Source of the DNA: Harmonia axyridis
Taxonomy: Eukaryota; Arthropoda; Insecta; Coleoptera; Coccinellidae
DNA length: 64,000 nucleotides
Direction of reading: 5' to 3'
NCBI RefSeq assembly: GCF_914767665.1
Contig: NC_059501.1
Span: forward strand, 33,642,501 to 33,706,500
Shown here: positions 44,990 through 57,179 of the stretch, in pieces
Layout: every line of letters starts with the position of its first letter
Numbering within the stretch: the stretch's first letter is position 1
Notes under the pieces: model-generated
What the model was told of the DNA's origin: nothing
The model's database searches: none
What the model saw: the letters and a program-made list of their open reading frames with translations, nothing else
Made by a program: the position numbers and the translations under genes

Positions 44990-47927
44990 CTAATGATGAA
45001 GTCGGAGTTGAGGGTGTTTCTTGAACAATTCTTCAAATTCGGCAACATTATCGCAGTCCTTACCGGCTCCCCTGATTCCAGCACAGTGAACCTCTCCCAA
45101 ATCTAATACAGTTTGTTTTCCATCAACTGTACACTTGCAAAGTGGGGGTTCTGGCTCATTACAATCGAAGAGACGTTTATGTTTCAATCCTCTGCAATGG
45201 TAGTGGTCGATGTGGAGTTCGGGAACAAAGTCTTTCCAACATTTGCAGTCTGCTTCATCGTCAACGGCATTGGTGAATGCCACTGAGAGGATCAGGAAGG
45301 ATGCTACAAGTAAAACGGTTTTCCTGAAATGAAAGAGAACATAGAATAAGAGGTGAAACATACATGTAATGAATGTATCTAGTGATAGGCAGTTGACAGT
45401 AATAGATTGCATTTACATATCAAGAGGATGTATTCAGATGATCGAAAATAATATGTGTAAAAAAATTGGGCCATACTTGTCACATCAAAGGGGGCAGTAT
45501 TCAGATACGACATGGAGATTGGAGAGATACAATCTTCATTGGAGTTCAAACGCAGAAAGCTATTTAGACCAACGTTTCACCACCACGTCACATGATGTTT
45601 GTAGTATCTAGCCGTAATGTAATGATCTCCTTTGAAATACCTATTTGAATTACTGAATGATGCATATATCGACAAATTTGATGTCGAATGTTGGGATCTA
45701 CGGAACTACAGCAATAGGAGAAAAATTGATGATGCATTCTCGAGTGTTGTTATCGAAAAACGAGTAAATTGAAAACTGACAGCCGAAAGTTTTTTCGCTT
45801 TCTAAATATGAATGGAAATTAAAATTTTATGTTTTCATCAAACCACCATAATTTCCACATTTTTAATGCTATCTCTATGAAACAACATTTGAAGTTAAAT
45901 TTTCCATAGAATCTGATCATCATTCGGAAAAAATCAGTTCCTTAGAAGAATTCAATTTTTGATACAAATTTTTGTTCGAATCAAAAACTGATTTTTTCAG
46001 CTTTCACCATAATTATGGAATTTCAATAGAAATTTTACTTCAATATTGTTTTTGTTTCGAATCGATAGCGTCCAAAATGTAGAACTTATAATGGCTTGAT
46101 AAAAATTCCAATTTTTCTTCTCATATCCCGAAAATGAAAAATATGTGGCTTTCAGCTCCTTTCGTTTCTCTAAATGATAGCTAGGAAATGCGCTCTTCAT
46201 TTTCTTCTCCAGATGTTATTCAAGAAAATCTATCATTAGACAAACTACACCATATAAAGAGTAAATTTTCAAGTAAGGAACGCCTCATTCATCTCAAAAA
46301 CGGATAGCAGGATTTTTATAGATTTAGGTGTGCAATGATCTTGTGATATGGCCGATATAATTTTGAAATTAATATGTCAGATCTTTCCTATTTTCTGAAT
46401 AATGATAAAAATTGTTATTTCGGAAAGGGTCATTCTACTTTTTTGAATTTTGAAGAAATATTGAATATTTTCCATGCAATTTTTCCATATCTGAATGCCA
46501 TAATTTCAGATTTATTGCATAATATACCTCATCATCGTCGTTTATAGAATAATACATTCACATGCCTATAATCGAATAAACGAGTTCAATTTTTGAATTC
46601 CTAGTTTTTCTACTACTCAAATGCAGCCATACCTCTAACATGAAACGAACAATTAAAGATTATTCAAATCATACGAGTTTATTCAATCATAGTCATCTGA
46701 ATGTATCATTTTAAATACGTCGAAGATAATGTCAATATACATAGCTATAACTCTGAAATTATGACTCAGACTTAGATTTAGGTATAGCCAATATAGTATG
46801 AAAAATATTCAATAGTATTTCTTAGGGGTTTAAAAAGACAAAAATTATGGGTATAGGGTAAACCATTTTAAATAACAATGTTCATTCTATTTCGAACAAA
46901 GGAAAGATCTGACAACAATATAAATACACCCATATTATTGGCCATATTACAAGATCCTTGCACACCAAAATCATTAAAAATCGTGCCATCTGTTTCCGAG
47001 TTGATTAAGGCGCACCAAACTTAAAACTCACTCTGTACATGATTTTTCCTTGTTTTAGAATATAACATATAGGCCACAAAGCTCCAATTTCGGTCCATAT
47101 TCATGATACTCCTTTCACCAAAAAAACAATAATTCACTAAAAATATCTGATTCACTAAGCACTGCCAAACTTCACCTTGAGAATATAAACTCTAACACAG
47201 ATTTTGGGGTTTCTCAGAAGTTCAAGTTTCAATGTTGAATACCAGTATCAGCGAGCTGAAAATCTTCACTTCATTCAAATGATGATGATAGCCAAGATAG
47301 AAGGAAGACGGTCTCAAGGAGGCCGATGAACATCATGGCTGAAGAATATCAGGCGATGGACGGGGATGACGACCAATCAAAGCAGCTGTCAGTGAAGTCA
47401 TGTGGACCTCTGTGGATGCCAACAGAGTGCCGCAGAGGATAGGCACTATCAGAAGAACTCACGAGCCAATTTGTGCACTTTTTCCGAAGTTTTGTCTCAT
47501 TTCGAGTTCTTTCCACCTCCTTAAATCCAAGATGATTTGTTCAAATCTACTGTATAGATTCTAGTAAATATGCAGGAACATGTTTCCAATAAAAAAAAAT
47601 ACTCGATGGACGAGCATTTTCAGATAATAATAAAATGGGCTCACTCACTAGCTGGCAAAATGACCGACCGATACTTCAACAAAAAATAGGAACTTGTCTG
47701 CCTGTATTTTAGGAAAAATGAATTAAAACTGCATAGGAATCCACCCACTAGTTTTTGAAATGCAAGCTCTTTCAAAATATTGAGGTCAACTATTTAGAAC
47801 CGTGGAATTTGACAGGAAGCTCAAGAGGTCAAAATGAAGAAAGCTTCAAATATGTTTTCCATAAATAAAATTTTATCCAATGAGGAAAAACGATGTCGAA
47901 TATGAAAAAAAAACACTTCACTTACAT
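44990..47927 (-). CDS. gene A: small secreted eight-cysteine protein, split start codon
   Basis: The coding exon is 45323-44990. The upstream leader exon ends with AT at 47927-47926, followed by donor GTAAGTG; acceptor TTTCATTTCAG precedes GAAAACC, so splicing creates ATG AAA ACC. Intron 2602 bp. Product 111 aa: signal peptide of about 20 residues (MKTVLLVASFLILSVAFTNA), then a mature protein with Cys spacing CxC-14-C-10-C-7-CxC-15-C-9-C. Landmarks: CKCWKDFVPELH, HCRGLKHKRLFDC, PPLCKC, LDLGEVHC. Genes B and C share every cysteine and the PPxCxC, DLGE and CRG motifs. Likely secreted and disulfide-bonded. I do not recognise the family and assign no function. Without the intron, an unspliced frame would start further upstream, but the shared split ATG in three paralogues argues for the spliced model. 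Confidence 0.82.
46000..47274. other. gene A intron, no further feature
   Basis: Intronic DNA without recognised repeats or genes. Confidence 0.4.
47275..47455 (+). pseudogene. RTE-like retroelement C-terminal scrap in gene A intron
   Basis: The plus-strand frame reads IAKIEGRRSQGGR-TSWLKNI, then RRWTGMTT. This resembles the GKxEGxRxRGRxRxxWxDNI..WTG segment at the C-terminus of RTE-type and related RT proteins. About 50 residues with stops. Confidence 0.45.
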
Positions 47928-47939
47928 GATTGCGTTTTC

Positions 47940-47993
47940 GTTCGAGTTGATCGAATCTATGCATTCAACAAAAACAATAATCCCTCTTTTATA
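47940..47993 (-). promoter_or_regulatory. gene A core promoter and leader exon
   Basis: TATAAAAG (minus strand, 47993-47986) lies about 31 bp before a plausible start site at 47962-47966 and about 60 bp before the AT-GTAAGTG splice donor. The leader exon would be about 40 nt. Gene C shares ATTCGATC in its leader. An out-of-frame ATG at 47964 sits at the presumed start site and would matter only if transcription starts upstream of it. Confidence 0.65.
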
Positions 47994-48369
47994 TGAAATC
48001 GACAAATACTAAAATGGTGTTATGCGCTAGTAACAATAAGCCGGTATAATTAGTTTCATGGAAATCGTGGCTGTATACCAGTCTGAAAACATTCGTTTGG
48101 TATCGATCAATGATGATTAAACCTCAGCAGGTGCTATAAATAATACAAACATCTTGGGAATACCAGGAATGATTTACGACGCTTTATTTTGCTTCCATTT
48201 TTAGATATTAGATTTCTGAGACGTAATAAATTGATATTTTTCTGAAGTGATGGATTTCTATACGTCTCGCAAAAAAATGGATAGCAACTCGTTTGGAGAC
48301 TCTTGATATTATTCCTTCAATTTACTAATTTAACATTAAATCAGTTCATGAAGGCAACATAGCTTTTAT

Positions 48370-48530
48370 AAAGGCTTATTTTCACGGTGATAGTACTATC
48401 ACGATAGTGTAATGGTCATACTAACTATCGCAGGAATTGTCACCATGTAAACTACACGATACGTATTTACTATCGTGATAGTACGAGAGTGCTGTCGGGT
48501 TAGTTACTATCACCGTGAAAATGAGCCTTT
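48370..48530. mobile_element. 161-bp MITE with 26-bp terminal inverted repeats
   Basis: Left end AAAGGCTTATTTTCACGGTG, right end CACCGTGAAAATGAGCCTTT. The interior contains ACTATCACGATAGT and ACTATCGTGATAGT palindromes, so most of the element can fold. Both flanks read TATA, so the target duplication cannot be set precisely (TA or TATA). Superfamily not assigned. It lies between the promoters of genes A and B. Confidence 0.85.
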
Positions 48531-49329
48531 ATATCTGAGCAATATCGGCTAAAGTTTTTCTATGAAAAAACAAAAATTATGTTATTAATTATAATTAACT
48601 AATTATAATTATGTTTATTCATTGTTCGCTCATTGTTGCGATATAGTTGCTTCAATAGCATTCTATCTCTCAGATTTCAAAATTGAGAAAGCACAGGGTA
48701 ATGTAACTATTGGAAAAACTGGAGATAATTCTGAGAATCTTCCATATTGAATGAAATCCTTTTAAATAAGTGGCGACACTGATTACATTGAAAAATTTCC
48801 TAATCGAATATTACATCCCCACTGTTGAAATTTTGTGCATTTTGGAATCTGTACTTAAAATACTAATAAATGATTCATTACTTGTTGAAAGTAGATGATA
48901 AGAAATTGGAGGCAACCATTTCATTGGAAACATTCTATACCTATCCAAAAATGGAAAAATATTTAAGTTTTTTGGGTAGACAGTGGTCATAATATTATAC
49001 TGAGATATATACAAATCCACAGAGAATTAATGAGCGTTTAACGAATCGTTTTGTCTTAAACTCGTCGTGAAAATCATAAAAAAACAAGCAGTATAGTGGG
49101 AAAACTAAATATTTTATTGCAGCAGATCAAACCAAGTTGATATTTTTATGTGTAGAAATATAATAACAATTTCGTGCTGAGTGCAAAATTTATGTTGATT
49201 ACAAACCAGAACCAAAGAAAATATCGAGAAAAACAACCTAATATTTCTGTAATGGCAGTTCCGACCAGGTTGAAGTTAATTTTATGTAAAAATAAATAAA
49301 CGAATGTTCATGCTTTATTTTCTATTCTA

Positions 49330-49507
49330 TTTTTTTGACCTTAGTGAATCACTATCCAGTCATTATCCAAATTTATATTTTAGCTCTATCAAATTAATTT
49401 AACCACCACCAGACATACACAACATCCATGACCAAGCCAACATTCGAACCCGGTACCTCCGGCACCACAGTCGACTGTTACTCCACTGCGCTACCGAGGT
49501 AGTCAAC
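49330..49507 (-). repeat. tRNA-derived SINE
   Basis: The minus-strand head contains a polymerase III A box (GGTAGCGCAGTGG, 49495-49483) and B box (GGGTTCGAATG, 49451-49441) about 31 nt apart, in a tRNA-like context (TACCTCGG at the 5' side, GCCGGAGGTACC in the middle). A non-tRNA body of about 110 bp follows to an A-rich 3' end near 49330. The acceptor and anticodon stems do not fold into a proper tRNA, so a SINE head is favoured over a tRNA gene. Confidence 0.8.
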
Positions 49508-49656
49508 GTTCATGCCTGAAGAAAAATGAGAGATTTCTCGGATAATTTTTAGAAAAAAGTCCTGTCAATATGTGCTCGCAATTTGTTTTCGAGATAAAGG
49601 GTGTTCTTGTAGTCGTACTTTATGTGATGATTATCCCAGTTCATCGAATATCATTA

Positions 49657-50460
49657 TAGTCCGGGAGCCAGTAACAGATATACATGACCAAGTTCCTCTC
49701 AAACGGTAATTAGTAGAATGCATCAGATAATAGTAATAAAAAGCCTCGTGAACGTCAGCTACGACAAATTGTAGCTAACCCAATAGCTAGACGAAAAAAT
49801 ACAATCAGCTGGCTATAGCATAGTGTATTATACGTCAGCTGGTGCCTCAAACATGAGAAAAAAATTATATTTTCAATGATTTCCTCTCAAACAAAAATTT
49901 ACCGGATAAAAGCTTATATGCAACTATGGATAAATATATATGTCAGCTGGCTGTATCTTGGTGGAGAAACCGTCAGCTGATATTTTGAAAGTTATTACGT
50001 AGAAGATAAGTGGTTGCATCTATTGCCCATTTAAATGCATCAGCTGACCAGGTTTCCCTCGACTTACTGCTAGCTGATTTTTTTATTTATCACAGCAGTA
50101 TATTAACAATCAGCTGAAAAGTTTTCATGAGGGAGGAAATGACGTATCTTTAACTATTCTCATTATTTCTAAAGATCGAAGCATCACACGTCAGTGTTAC
50201 ATAGAAAATAGTAAGATATTGTTGATTCATTATAACAGTTGCTGTCAGAGCTGTCATTGAAAATAAAATTTTTTTCTTTCATGTTTGAGGCACCAGCCGA
50301 CGTATAATACACTATGCTATAGCCAGCTGCCGCCGCTCTCCCCCCCAGCCGAGTCATAGCTGACGTTCACGAGACTTTTTATTACTATTATCTGATGCAT
50401 CTCAACAAGTATCTGTCGAAAAGAAATAATCAACCGAATCTGCACCTGGCTCCCGGACTA
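49657..50460. mobile_element. 804-bp CAGCTG-rich inverted-repeat element
   Basis: Ends are TAGTCCGGGAGCCAG and CTGGCTCCCGGACTA, flanked by TTA on each side (49654-49656, 50461-50463). Subterminal arms of about 200 bp match as reverse complements, including GATGCATCAGATAATAGTAA, the TCGTGAACGTCAGCTA block and the ATAGCATAGTGTATTATACG block. CAGCTG or close variants (GTCAGCTG, TAGCTGA) occur roughly ten times. There is no coding content. The 3-bp TTA duplication fits a PIF/Harbinger-type insertion, though the termini differ from the 9.7-kb MITE. Confidence 0.85.
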
Positions 50461-50725
50461 TTAATCTTGGTTTCAGATTGGTTAAACGAATACCGAACTT
50501 TAACTGTTTAAATTTTTCTTCTCGAAATCATTATCGGATATGACAAAACTGCAAGACGCCATACAGTGTAGTACTGAACCAAACTTTCTTTTTGAATTTT
50601 TTGAATCAAGCAGTGGTCCATCAGCGGGCTCTGTTCCATAAAAATATCACCCTGTAGATTTGCATTCAGAATTTGCATGAAAACTTCAAATTATGAGATA
50701 TCTAAGCTAAATTTAAGAGGGACAA

Positions 50726-50840
50726 CCACCACGAGCCTTTCCGCGTATCAGCTAAACTCTGTTACACATTCATTTCCCCCTCTGATGGTCCTGCGATGAC
50801 CAAATTCTGTACGGCGTACGAAGTTGTACATTCTGACAAA
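50726..50840 (+). repeat. short dispersed repeat, TTTCGCGTATCAG family, copy 2
   Basis: CTTTCCGCGTATCAGCTAAA, CACATTCATTTCC, CTGCGATGACC and TCTGTACGG match copy 1 at 41697 in order. It lies about 380 bp upstream of the gene B promoter. Confidence 0.7.
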
Positions 50841-51186
50841 TCTGTCATTTTCGTTTGTAACTCCAATTTAGCACCACCCTGTATAAATATCAACAGAAAA
50901 TATTAATTTACTACACTGAAGCCATCATTTGATTGAATGATGGTAGAAATGGCATGAAAGCCACCCTCAGGAACTCTTTCATCGATCCCGGTTCAATAAT
51001 TCAATCAATAGTGACGGGGAGTGTATCTAGTCGTGCTTGTCCTTCATGTGAAAACCAGAATAACCATAAATGATAATGCGGCAATAATTCAAGAGTCAAT
51101 TGTTATTCCGTTTTTGTGATTCGCAATTAAAGGAATAGATATGTAGATATATTTTCTCAGAATGGGAAAACTACCTGAAAATTCAA

Positions 51187-51254
51187 AATAAAAGCACCAG
51201 TTTCAATCATAATTCCTCAGTTCCAATCTGATAGTCGAGTTGAAACAAAATGAT
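51187..51254 (+). promoter_or_regulatory. gene B core promoter and leader exon
   Basis: TATA-like AATAAAAG (51187-51194), then the arthropod initiator TCAGTT with +1 A at 51219, about 31 bp downstream. The leader exon (51219-51254, 36 nt) ends ATGAT before donor GTAAGTAAT. The TATA match is weaker than for gene A, but spacing and initiator are good. Confidence 0.6.
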
Positions 51255-54200
51255 GTAAGTAATACCTTCATAGAACAGAATGTGTTTTTTATCAGTTGTC
51301 CGAGTGATCATTGGTACTTTCTTCGTTCAGAATTTACATAATCGTTTGATGAGCACAAATAAATGTTCTCCACACTCATGCAAGTTTTGAACGTCATTCA
51401 GTTTACCTACAGTAGGTGCGCCTATTCACCCAGTTAGGCTCAAGTGTATTGAACAAAAATATGTATGAAATTTTGTCTTTAATATGCGATTTCGGGTGTC
51501 GATATACAGATAATTCGTCGAATCATGGATTTATGGGAGTTTCGATATTTGTTGTCTGTGATTCGACAGTTAAGAATGTCAAACTATGTTGACATTTCTG
51601 TTCAGTAAGGTTTGGCAATTCATCAATTTTACTTTGAAAAAATAAATCTGTTCGGGAAATTTATAGAACACTTCGTTCATGTCAAGGTCTATATAATCTA
51701 GTGAGCATATAATTCGTGTAGTTATTGATCATTCTCGCACTAAATTTGCTTTTCTCGATTCAAAACCATCAACAACACAAAAAAATGTGCGTACCGAGGA
51801 GAATATTGCCGCTGTAGCGCTGTTGAAAAAGATGCCGAAATGTCGATACGTCGCCGCTCTCAACTTGTTAAGCATTGTTCTTCGACGTGGAAATGTTTAA
51901 GTAGGCATATTGGCTTATAAAATACAGCTCGTGCGAAAATTAAAGCTAAATGACTTTAGCTTTTGGCCATTTTTCTTGATTGAGCGAATTTGACCGAAAA
52001 GGAGCATTTTTACCGAAAAATTATGGTTACTGAAGAAGCTCATCTTCTGGTTGAATGGCTTCGTCAATAAACAGAATTGCCTTATAATGAGAAGAGAAAA
52101 TCCTCAAGCCACTAACGAATCACCATAACTGGCCTGGCCCCCTTGTTCGTGCGAGTTGACGCCCCTCGATCATAGCCAATATATCAAGCCACCATTGGAT
52201 GTCAAACGGTTCTCAATGGCAGATTTATTGGAAAAAGTAGTGAAAATTGGCAAACCCACCGGACAATGTAACTCGTAGCCATGGCGGACATATGCCGTAA
52301 ATCAACAAAACAAATGCTATGAAATTATCGACCAGATTATAAAGATGAAAAATTGATACCAACAATTTTTCTGTCTTGTATTATAATTCAAAGATCTCAA
52401 CTTCTTAAAAAAAACAGTATTACTGCCATGAATTTCGAATGACGTCATTAAATTCTGGGCTGAAAAAGTCAAAAATCTCATCCAACATAATTCTTCTTCG
52501 CTTCACTTTCGTCTTATTAAAAAAAATTGAAAAAAAATATATAAGATTATCGAGGCGAGCTGAGATTCAGATTCCTGAAAATGCGTTTGAGAAATATTCC
52601 GATGATTGGATTATTCTTCGTTGGAAATATGAATTAAAGCCCGCAATATATATTTTGCGTTTCATTGAACAATTCCCTGGTGCTTATTGACATGAAAAAT
52701 AATATTTTTTCAAATCCTTCTATGACATCAAGATCCTTCTTCATACAAGTTTAATTTACGAAGCTAACAAAAATGAAGTCATTGGAAGATGAAATGAAGC
52801 AGTATAAACGTTGCCTGTACTTCAAAAATTATTCCAAAGAATTTGGTGTGAGCGATAAAAAATGAATAACGGTACAAAAAAAAATATTTTGAGTTTTTGT
52901 TAGTTGTAAGTACTTGCTAAACTTTGAAAGTGATTAACATATTTTTTGCCGATTTCACAGGTTGGTTGATGTCAAGGTTGCAATGGGATGCATGTGAAAT
53001 CATTATCGCCATAAAAATCACTCGGATGAAGTCTCAGACAAAATCTATAATCGAATATTTATAATCATATTCCATTTCGAAATTACTCCTCGCATCAGCC
53101 CATCGTTTTGAAATTCTAATGAGTTTTATATTATGAAAATGTCAAGAACACCAAAATTAATATAGCCTTGGAATCCCCACTTATACCACAGTCATTAGGC
53201 CGACTCTCATCCCTTTTAATAAATGAAACAAATATGTGATAATAATTGCATACGTTAATCTCACGAGTAAGCTATGAAAAATTAATCTCAGCCAAATTGA
53301 TTCAATTTGTTATAAGAAAATTATTTCAGTATTGCTTCTAAATCTACTGAAGGTAAGGGAGCCTTGTGATCACTTCTGGGATGATAACGTTTGTATTGCA
53401 AATGCTGAATTGATGGAGTACCCTATCTGTCAATTTTTCGCAAAGTTTTTCTCTATTCTATTCCTAAATAACTTGAACTTTTCATCTGTTTTGGGTTGTA
53501 CATATCCTTTTATGAATTTGAATTTTTTCAGTTATATAGTATAAATATGGTACGTATTGTGATTGTCACAACATGACATTTCTACGACTCAAATATCTGG
53601 ATTTGTACTGGTACGAAATTGAGCTCTTGACCAATTATGATAAAATTTGAGAAAGGTTATTAGGGATGTAACAATCAAGAATTTTATCTCCCTCATCCAC
53701 ATCCAAATTCAGCTAGAAATTTGATCTGATTTGGAAAGAAAGCACATGGAATTGAGCGGGATTATTATTCTGATAGGTAAACACCCTGTAACCTCTTCAG
53801 AAATAACTCCCAGACTAGAAATATTTAGATTCGGAAATTTTCAGTGTTATTAATGTTTTCTTTTTAAAAAAATCCGTTAAGGACACCACCGGTGGTGGTA
53901 ATGTGGGAGTTATTAATGTTATTATGCATATTGATGTTTTATACATGCTCATATGACTACTACTTACTTTCGTCCTAAATTATTCCGTTTGAGTTAACAT
54001 AGAATTCATGTGGTTTCTAACTTGATTGTTTCCCATTCACATCAATTGTGATACTCAAATAAAAAAAAAGTTATTGTTGGAAGTTATCCAACGTCGGATC
54101 ATAAAATTTTGAATGTGTTAGTGGAATGTCACATCAAATATGCTTCATCGCAGAACTCTGCTATTACATTTTGCATGAGTTATGGCTCTCACTTCCGAAG

Positions 54201-56218
54201 CAACAAATTCCACAATTTTATATATTATATTAATATTTGCTCATTTTAGTTAACAATCTGGAGTTCTCAAAATTCACCTGATAAGATTTCCATTGAGAAT
54301 ATACCTACTGATACTATTTTTGTTGATATTTTGTCGAATAAATACAAGGGTAATGAAGTGATGACTTGAAATTTGTAGCGTTTTTATATTTAAAAAGATA
54401 TTTTTGGACTTTTGAATGAAATCGGGAGGGCTGATGACTTAAGTTTGGAAGTAACATAAATAATATAAATATCTAGAAATCCCTTTTCTCTGATTTTTTT
54501 GCTTCCAAATTTTACTTATTTCTTTATTTGCTCGGAAAAAAAAAGAAGATGAAGTGAATGTACAACTTTGTGCAGCGTGCAGTGTGTCAGTGGGGAAATG
54601 AAAGGGTACAAAACTTCGACTGATACGCGAAAAACCACGAGGTGGTAATCCCTCTTAAACCTCCACATTAGATACTTACATGAAACATCTTTCTTTTTGA
54701 ATTATTCTTTTCATTAATTAAGCATAATCTTATATTTATATTATTACTATATATTTATAACTCATTAGAATAAATAATCTTTAATGAACTTCTATCGAAC
54801 TCTTCAGTTTCAATAATTCGTAAGAAAAGTTGAATTTATTGTGAACTTGGGCAGTATCAGTTAACAACAATCTCGTGATAAGTATAACGTAATAATTATC
54901 AAGTTAAGAATAGCCAAAAAGTTATCATTTATACTGGCCAAATTAACAAAAATTAGCAATAATCGGTACGCAGGAGCTTATTTAGTTTCTACATTATGCC
55001 ATATTTTCATAATAAACAAATTCTGGTGATTGTTATTCTATAACTTGGGTTGCATAAGTCTGAAATGAATTTCTGGTGATTAATCTACCTAAATGTTCAG
55101 TTTCTGGATTTGAAAATATGGATATTTTAAAATTATTGAATCAATTTTACTTCAACATTAAATTCTCTATGAATGTAGAATGTATATTTACTGATATACC
55201 AAAAAGCTGAAATCATATAATTAGAGTTCAGGGCTGAAGTACCATTTCAGGGAATTTTTCCCATCAGCATCTTCTGTTTGATTATGATGTATGAGATGTA
55301 TGAGAACGAAATAAATTATTTTGATTCGTTATTCTTGCATATACAGCCCGTTTTTGATTCAATACTGTCTTCAATATGTGTTCTGCAAGAAAAATTCAGT
55401 GCCTTTCACTGAAATTTGTGTTTCATCTTGAAGTTATTTCTTCTGAAGTTTGACTGAAAATTTATTTCTATTGAGTATTTCCTACTTATATATTTTTTTT
55501 ATTTTGGGATAATATAATGTATTTTTATCCTTTAATTTACAATTAAATACATTTGGCATAGGATGTCACCAGAAAAAAAAAAAAAAATATCGAATAAGAC
55601 AGAAAGTCTTCGGGATATTAAAAAACTATTTCCTTCTAGACCTAGACAATTTCTGACAAGAAGTCTTCGGGATATTGAAGAACTATTGTCTTCTAGACAA
55701 TTTCTGACAAGAATTAAATGTTTTAAGAACTTTCAATTATTTTTTTTAAAATCCACTATATTCTTCATTTTTAATTTCGATAGAATTATACACTTGAGCC
55801 TTGACTGAAAACTGGAATTCATTTTATCATTCAATGTGTTGAACATAATCCAATTTTCTAGTATTTCTATTGAAAATCGCTTTCCAGGAAATCCATTATC
55901 CTCTTCGCTGCAGTGGTGGCCATGTACTTGGCTGGCGTAGAATCTATCGAAGACAAGGATAAGTGTAACTGTTGGCCTGAATTCGAACATGAGCTCCTGG
56001 ATGGCCATTGGCATTGTCGAGGAATAAAGCACAAGAGATTATTTGAATGCAACGTGCCGTTGCCTCCACTATGCAAATGTAAAGTTGATGGAAGAGAAGT
56101 TCTTCTGGATTTGGGAGAATCCCACTGCTTGTCTGTTAAGGAGGAAGGAAGGAAGTGCGAGAATCACGATGAGTTTGATGAATTCTTCGCTCTGCACCCC
56201 CACTTGAGAATTCACTGA
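51250..56218 (+). CDS. gene B: small secreted eight-cysteine protein, split start codon
   Basis: Coding exon 55888-56218, preceded by acceptor TTTCCAG. The proposed leader exon ends ATGAT at 51254 with donor GTAAGT; joining gives ATG ATG AAA TCC, so translation can start at 51250, or at the second ATG as in genes A and C. Intron 4633 bp. Product 111 aa: signal peptide about 21 residues (MMKSIILFAAVVAMYLAGVES), then Cys spacing CxC-14-C-10-C-7-CxC-15-C-9-C, identical to gene A. Landmarks: CNCWPEFEHELL, HCRGIKHKRLFEC, PPLCKC, LDLGESHC. An AATAAA polyadenylation signal lies at 56278-56283. The coding exon is firm; the leader exon is inferred from promoter and splice motifs. Family not recognised; secreted disulfide-rich role inferred. 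Confidence 0.78.
51770..52370 (+). pseudogene. IS630/Tc1-mariner-like transposase relic in gene B intron
   Basis: Plus-strand frames read VRTEENIAAVALLKKMPKCR, YKIQLVRKLKLND, then LIFWLNGFVNKQNC with NPQATNESP. Next comes a jump across most of the catalytic core to LAWPPCSCELTPLDH (WPPRSCDLTPLDY block) and LLEKVVKIGKPT near the C-terminus. The segment between the first and third catalytic blocks is deleted. Same transposase type as 15.7-16.6 kb. Confidence 0.78.
52400..55600. other. gene B intron; no gene seen, contains one dispersed-repeat copy
   Basis: Contains the inverted TTTCGCGTATCAG repeat copy (54555-54660) and a CACCACCGGTGGTG palindrome at about 53883. An 83-codon frame at 52439-52690 has no recognisable domain. 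Confidence 0.4.
54555..54660 (-). repeat. short dispersed repeat, TTTCGCGTATCAG family, copy 3
   Basis: Reverse-complement copy: ACTGATACGCGAAAAACCAC near 54619, TACAACTTTGTGCAG near 54560. Confidence 0.7.
55604..55712. repeat. tandem duplication, 52-57-bp unit, two copies
   Basis: AGTCTTCGGGATATT, then CTTCTAGAC and AATTTCTGACAAGA occur twice in order (55604-55660 and 55661-55712). It lies within gene B intron 1, about 175 bp before the coding exon. Confidence 0.9.
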
Positions 56219-56283
56219 GGTTATGGAATGGAATGATTTGAAAATGAAATGAAATAATGTTTGGAATCTGTCTTAATAATAAA

Positions 56284-57179
56284 AATATCTACCCGATTTT
56301 CTAACCTTCTTCAGATAATCTCCAATATCACCATAACTAATATTTAATTTCGTTATATAGCGGGTGGATCACCACAGACGTGGTGATGAAGGGAATGATA
56401 AAATATATAATGAAATTTTTTTGTGATGTGTATTAAGTAATCCAAAGCAGAATTTAAAGTTATTTTTATATCAGGATATTTGAAAATAAAGATATAGACC
56501 ACAAAGTTCCACTTTTTCAATTTAATGTATGAGCTCAAATATTAATGAGTTTCTCTAGATCACTTTATACCTTACTACTTGATGTGTATTCATCTACTTA
56601 ATAGTTTTGTAGATTTTTTATTTATGATACTTACCTATACAGGGTGTTTCCAAATTCGACGTTAACCTTGGAGGAAGTGTTAGTAACACTCATTTGCTAT
56701 CGTTTGAGCTATATTTATTGATATCCGAAAATCAACAGTTTCCGAGATATTTCACTTTTTGTGTTTTTTAGAAATTTTCCCACCTTATTTCATTTTTCGT
56801 CAATTTTTTCTACGTTGGCCAAGTTTCATTTAAATTTTGAATTATTCTCATCAGAAAAGGATATGATATGTATGAAAAAACCAAAACTATGCTATATTAG
56901 ATGTTAAATAAGAATCAATATGATTTGATAGTTGATATATGAAGAAAAAAATAATAAATTTCTAATATAAATTTGCCTGCAACGTTCGAATTCTACAATT
57001 TATGCATGACAAAATTATTTAAAAAACTTTTCAAATTCCCTCTTTATTTGCTAAGAAAGTTTTCGGTAGAATGCAGTTCTAGTTTTATTTCAGAAGATTT
57101 TCATTTGAAAGGAGATTGGCGGATTAAAAATTTTTTCTATTGCAATCAAACTTAAAATTTCGTTGAAAACTGTATTCAA
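56284..57179. other. gene B 3' flank; piece of CAGGGTGTTTCC-type repeat
   Basis: ATACAGGGTGTTTCCAAATT at 56638 matches the terminus style of the 28.2-kb fold-back, but no partner terminus was found. No gene recognised. Confidence 0.4.

Noticed and set aside
49441..49505. Possible tRNA gene on the minus strand
   Set aside because: A and B boxes are present, but acceptor and anticodon arms do not fold correctly and a non-tRNA body follows, so it is called a SINE head.
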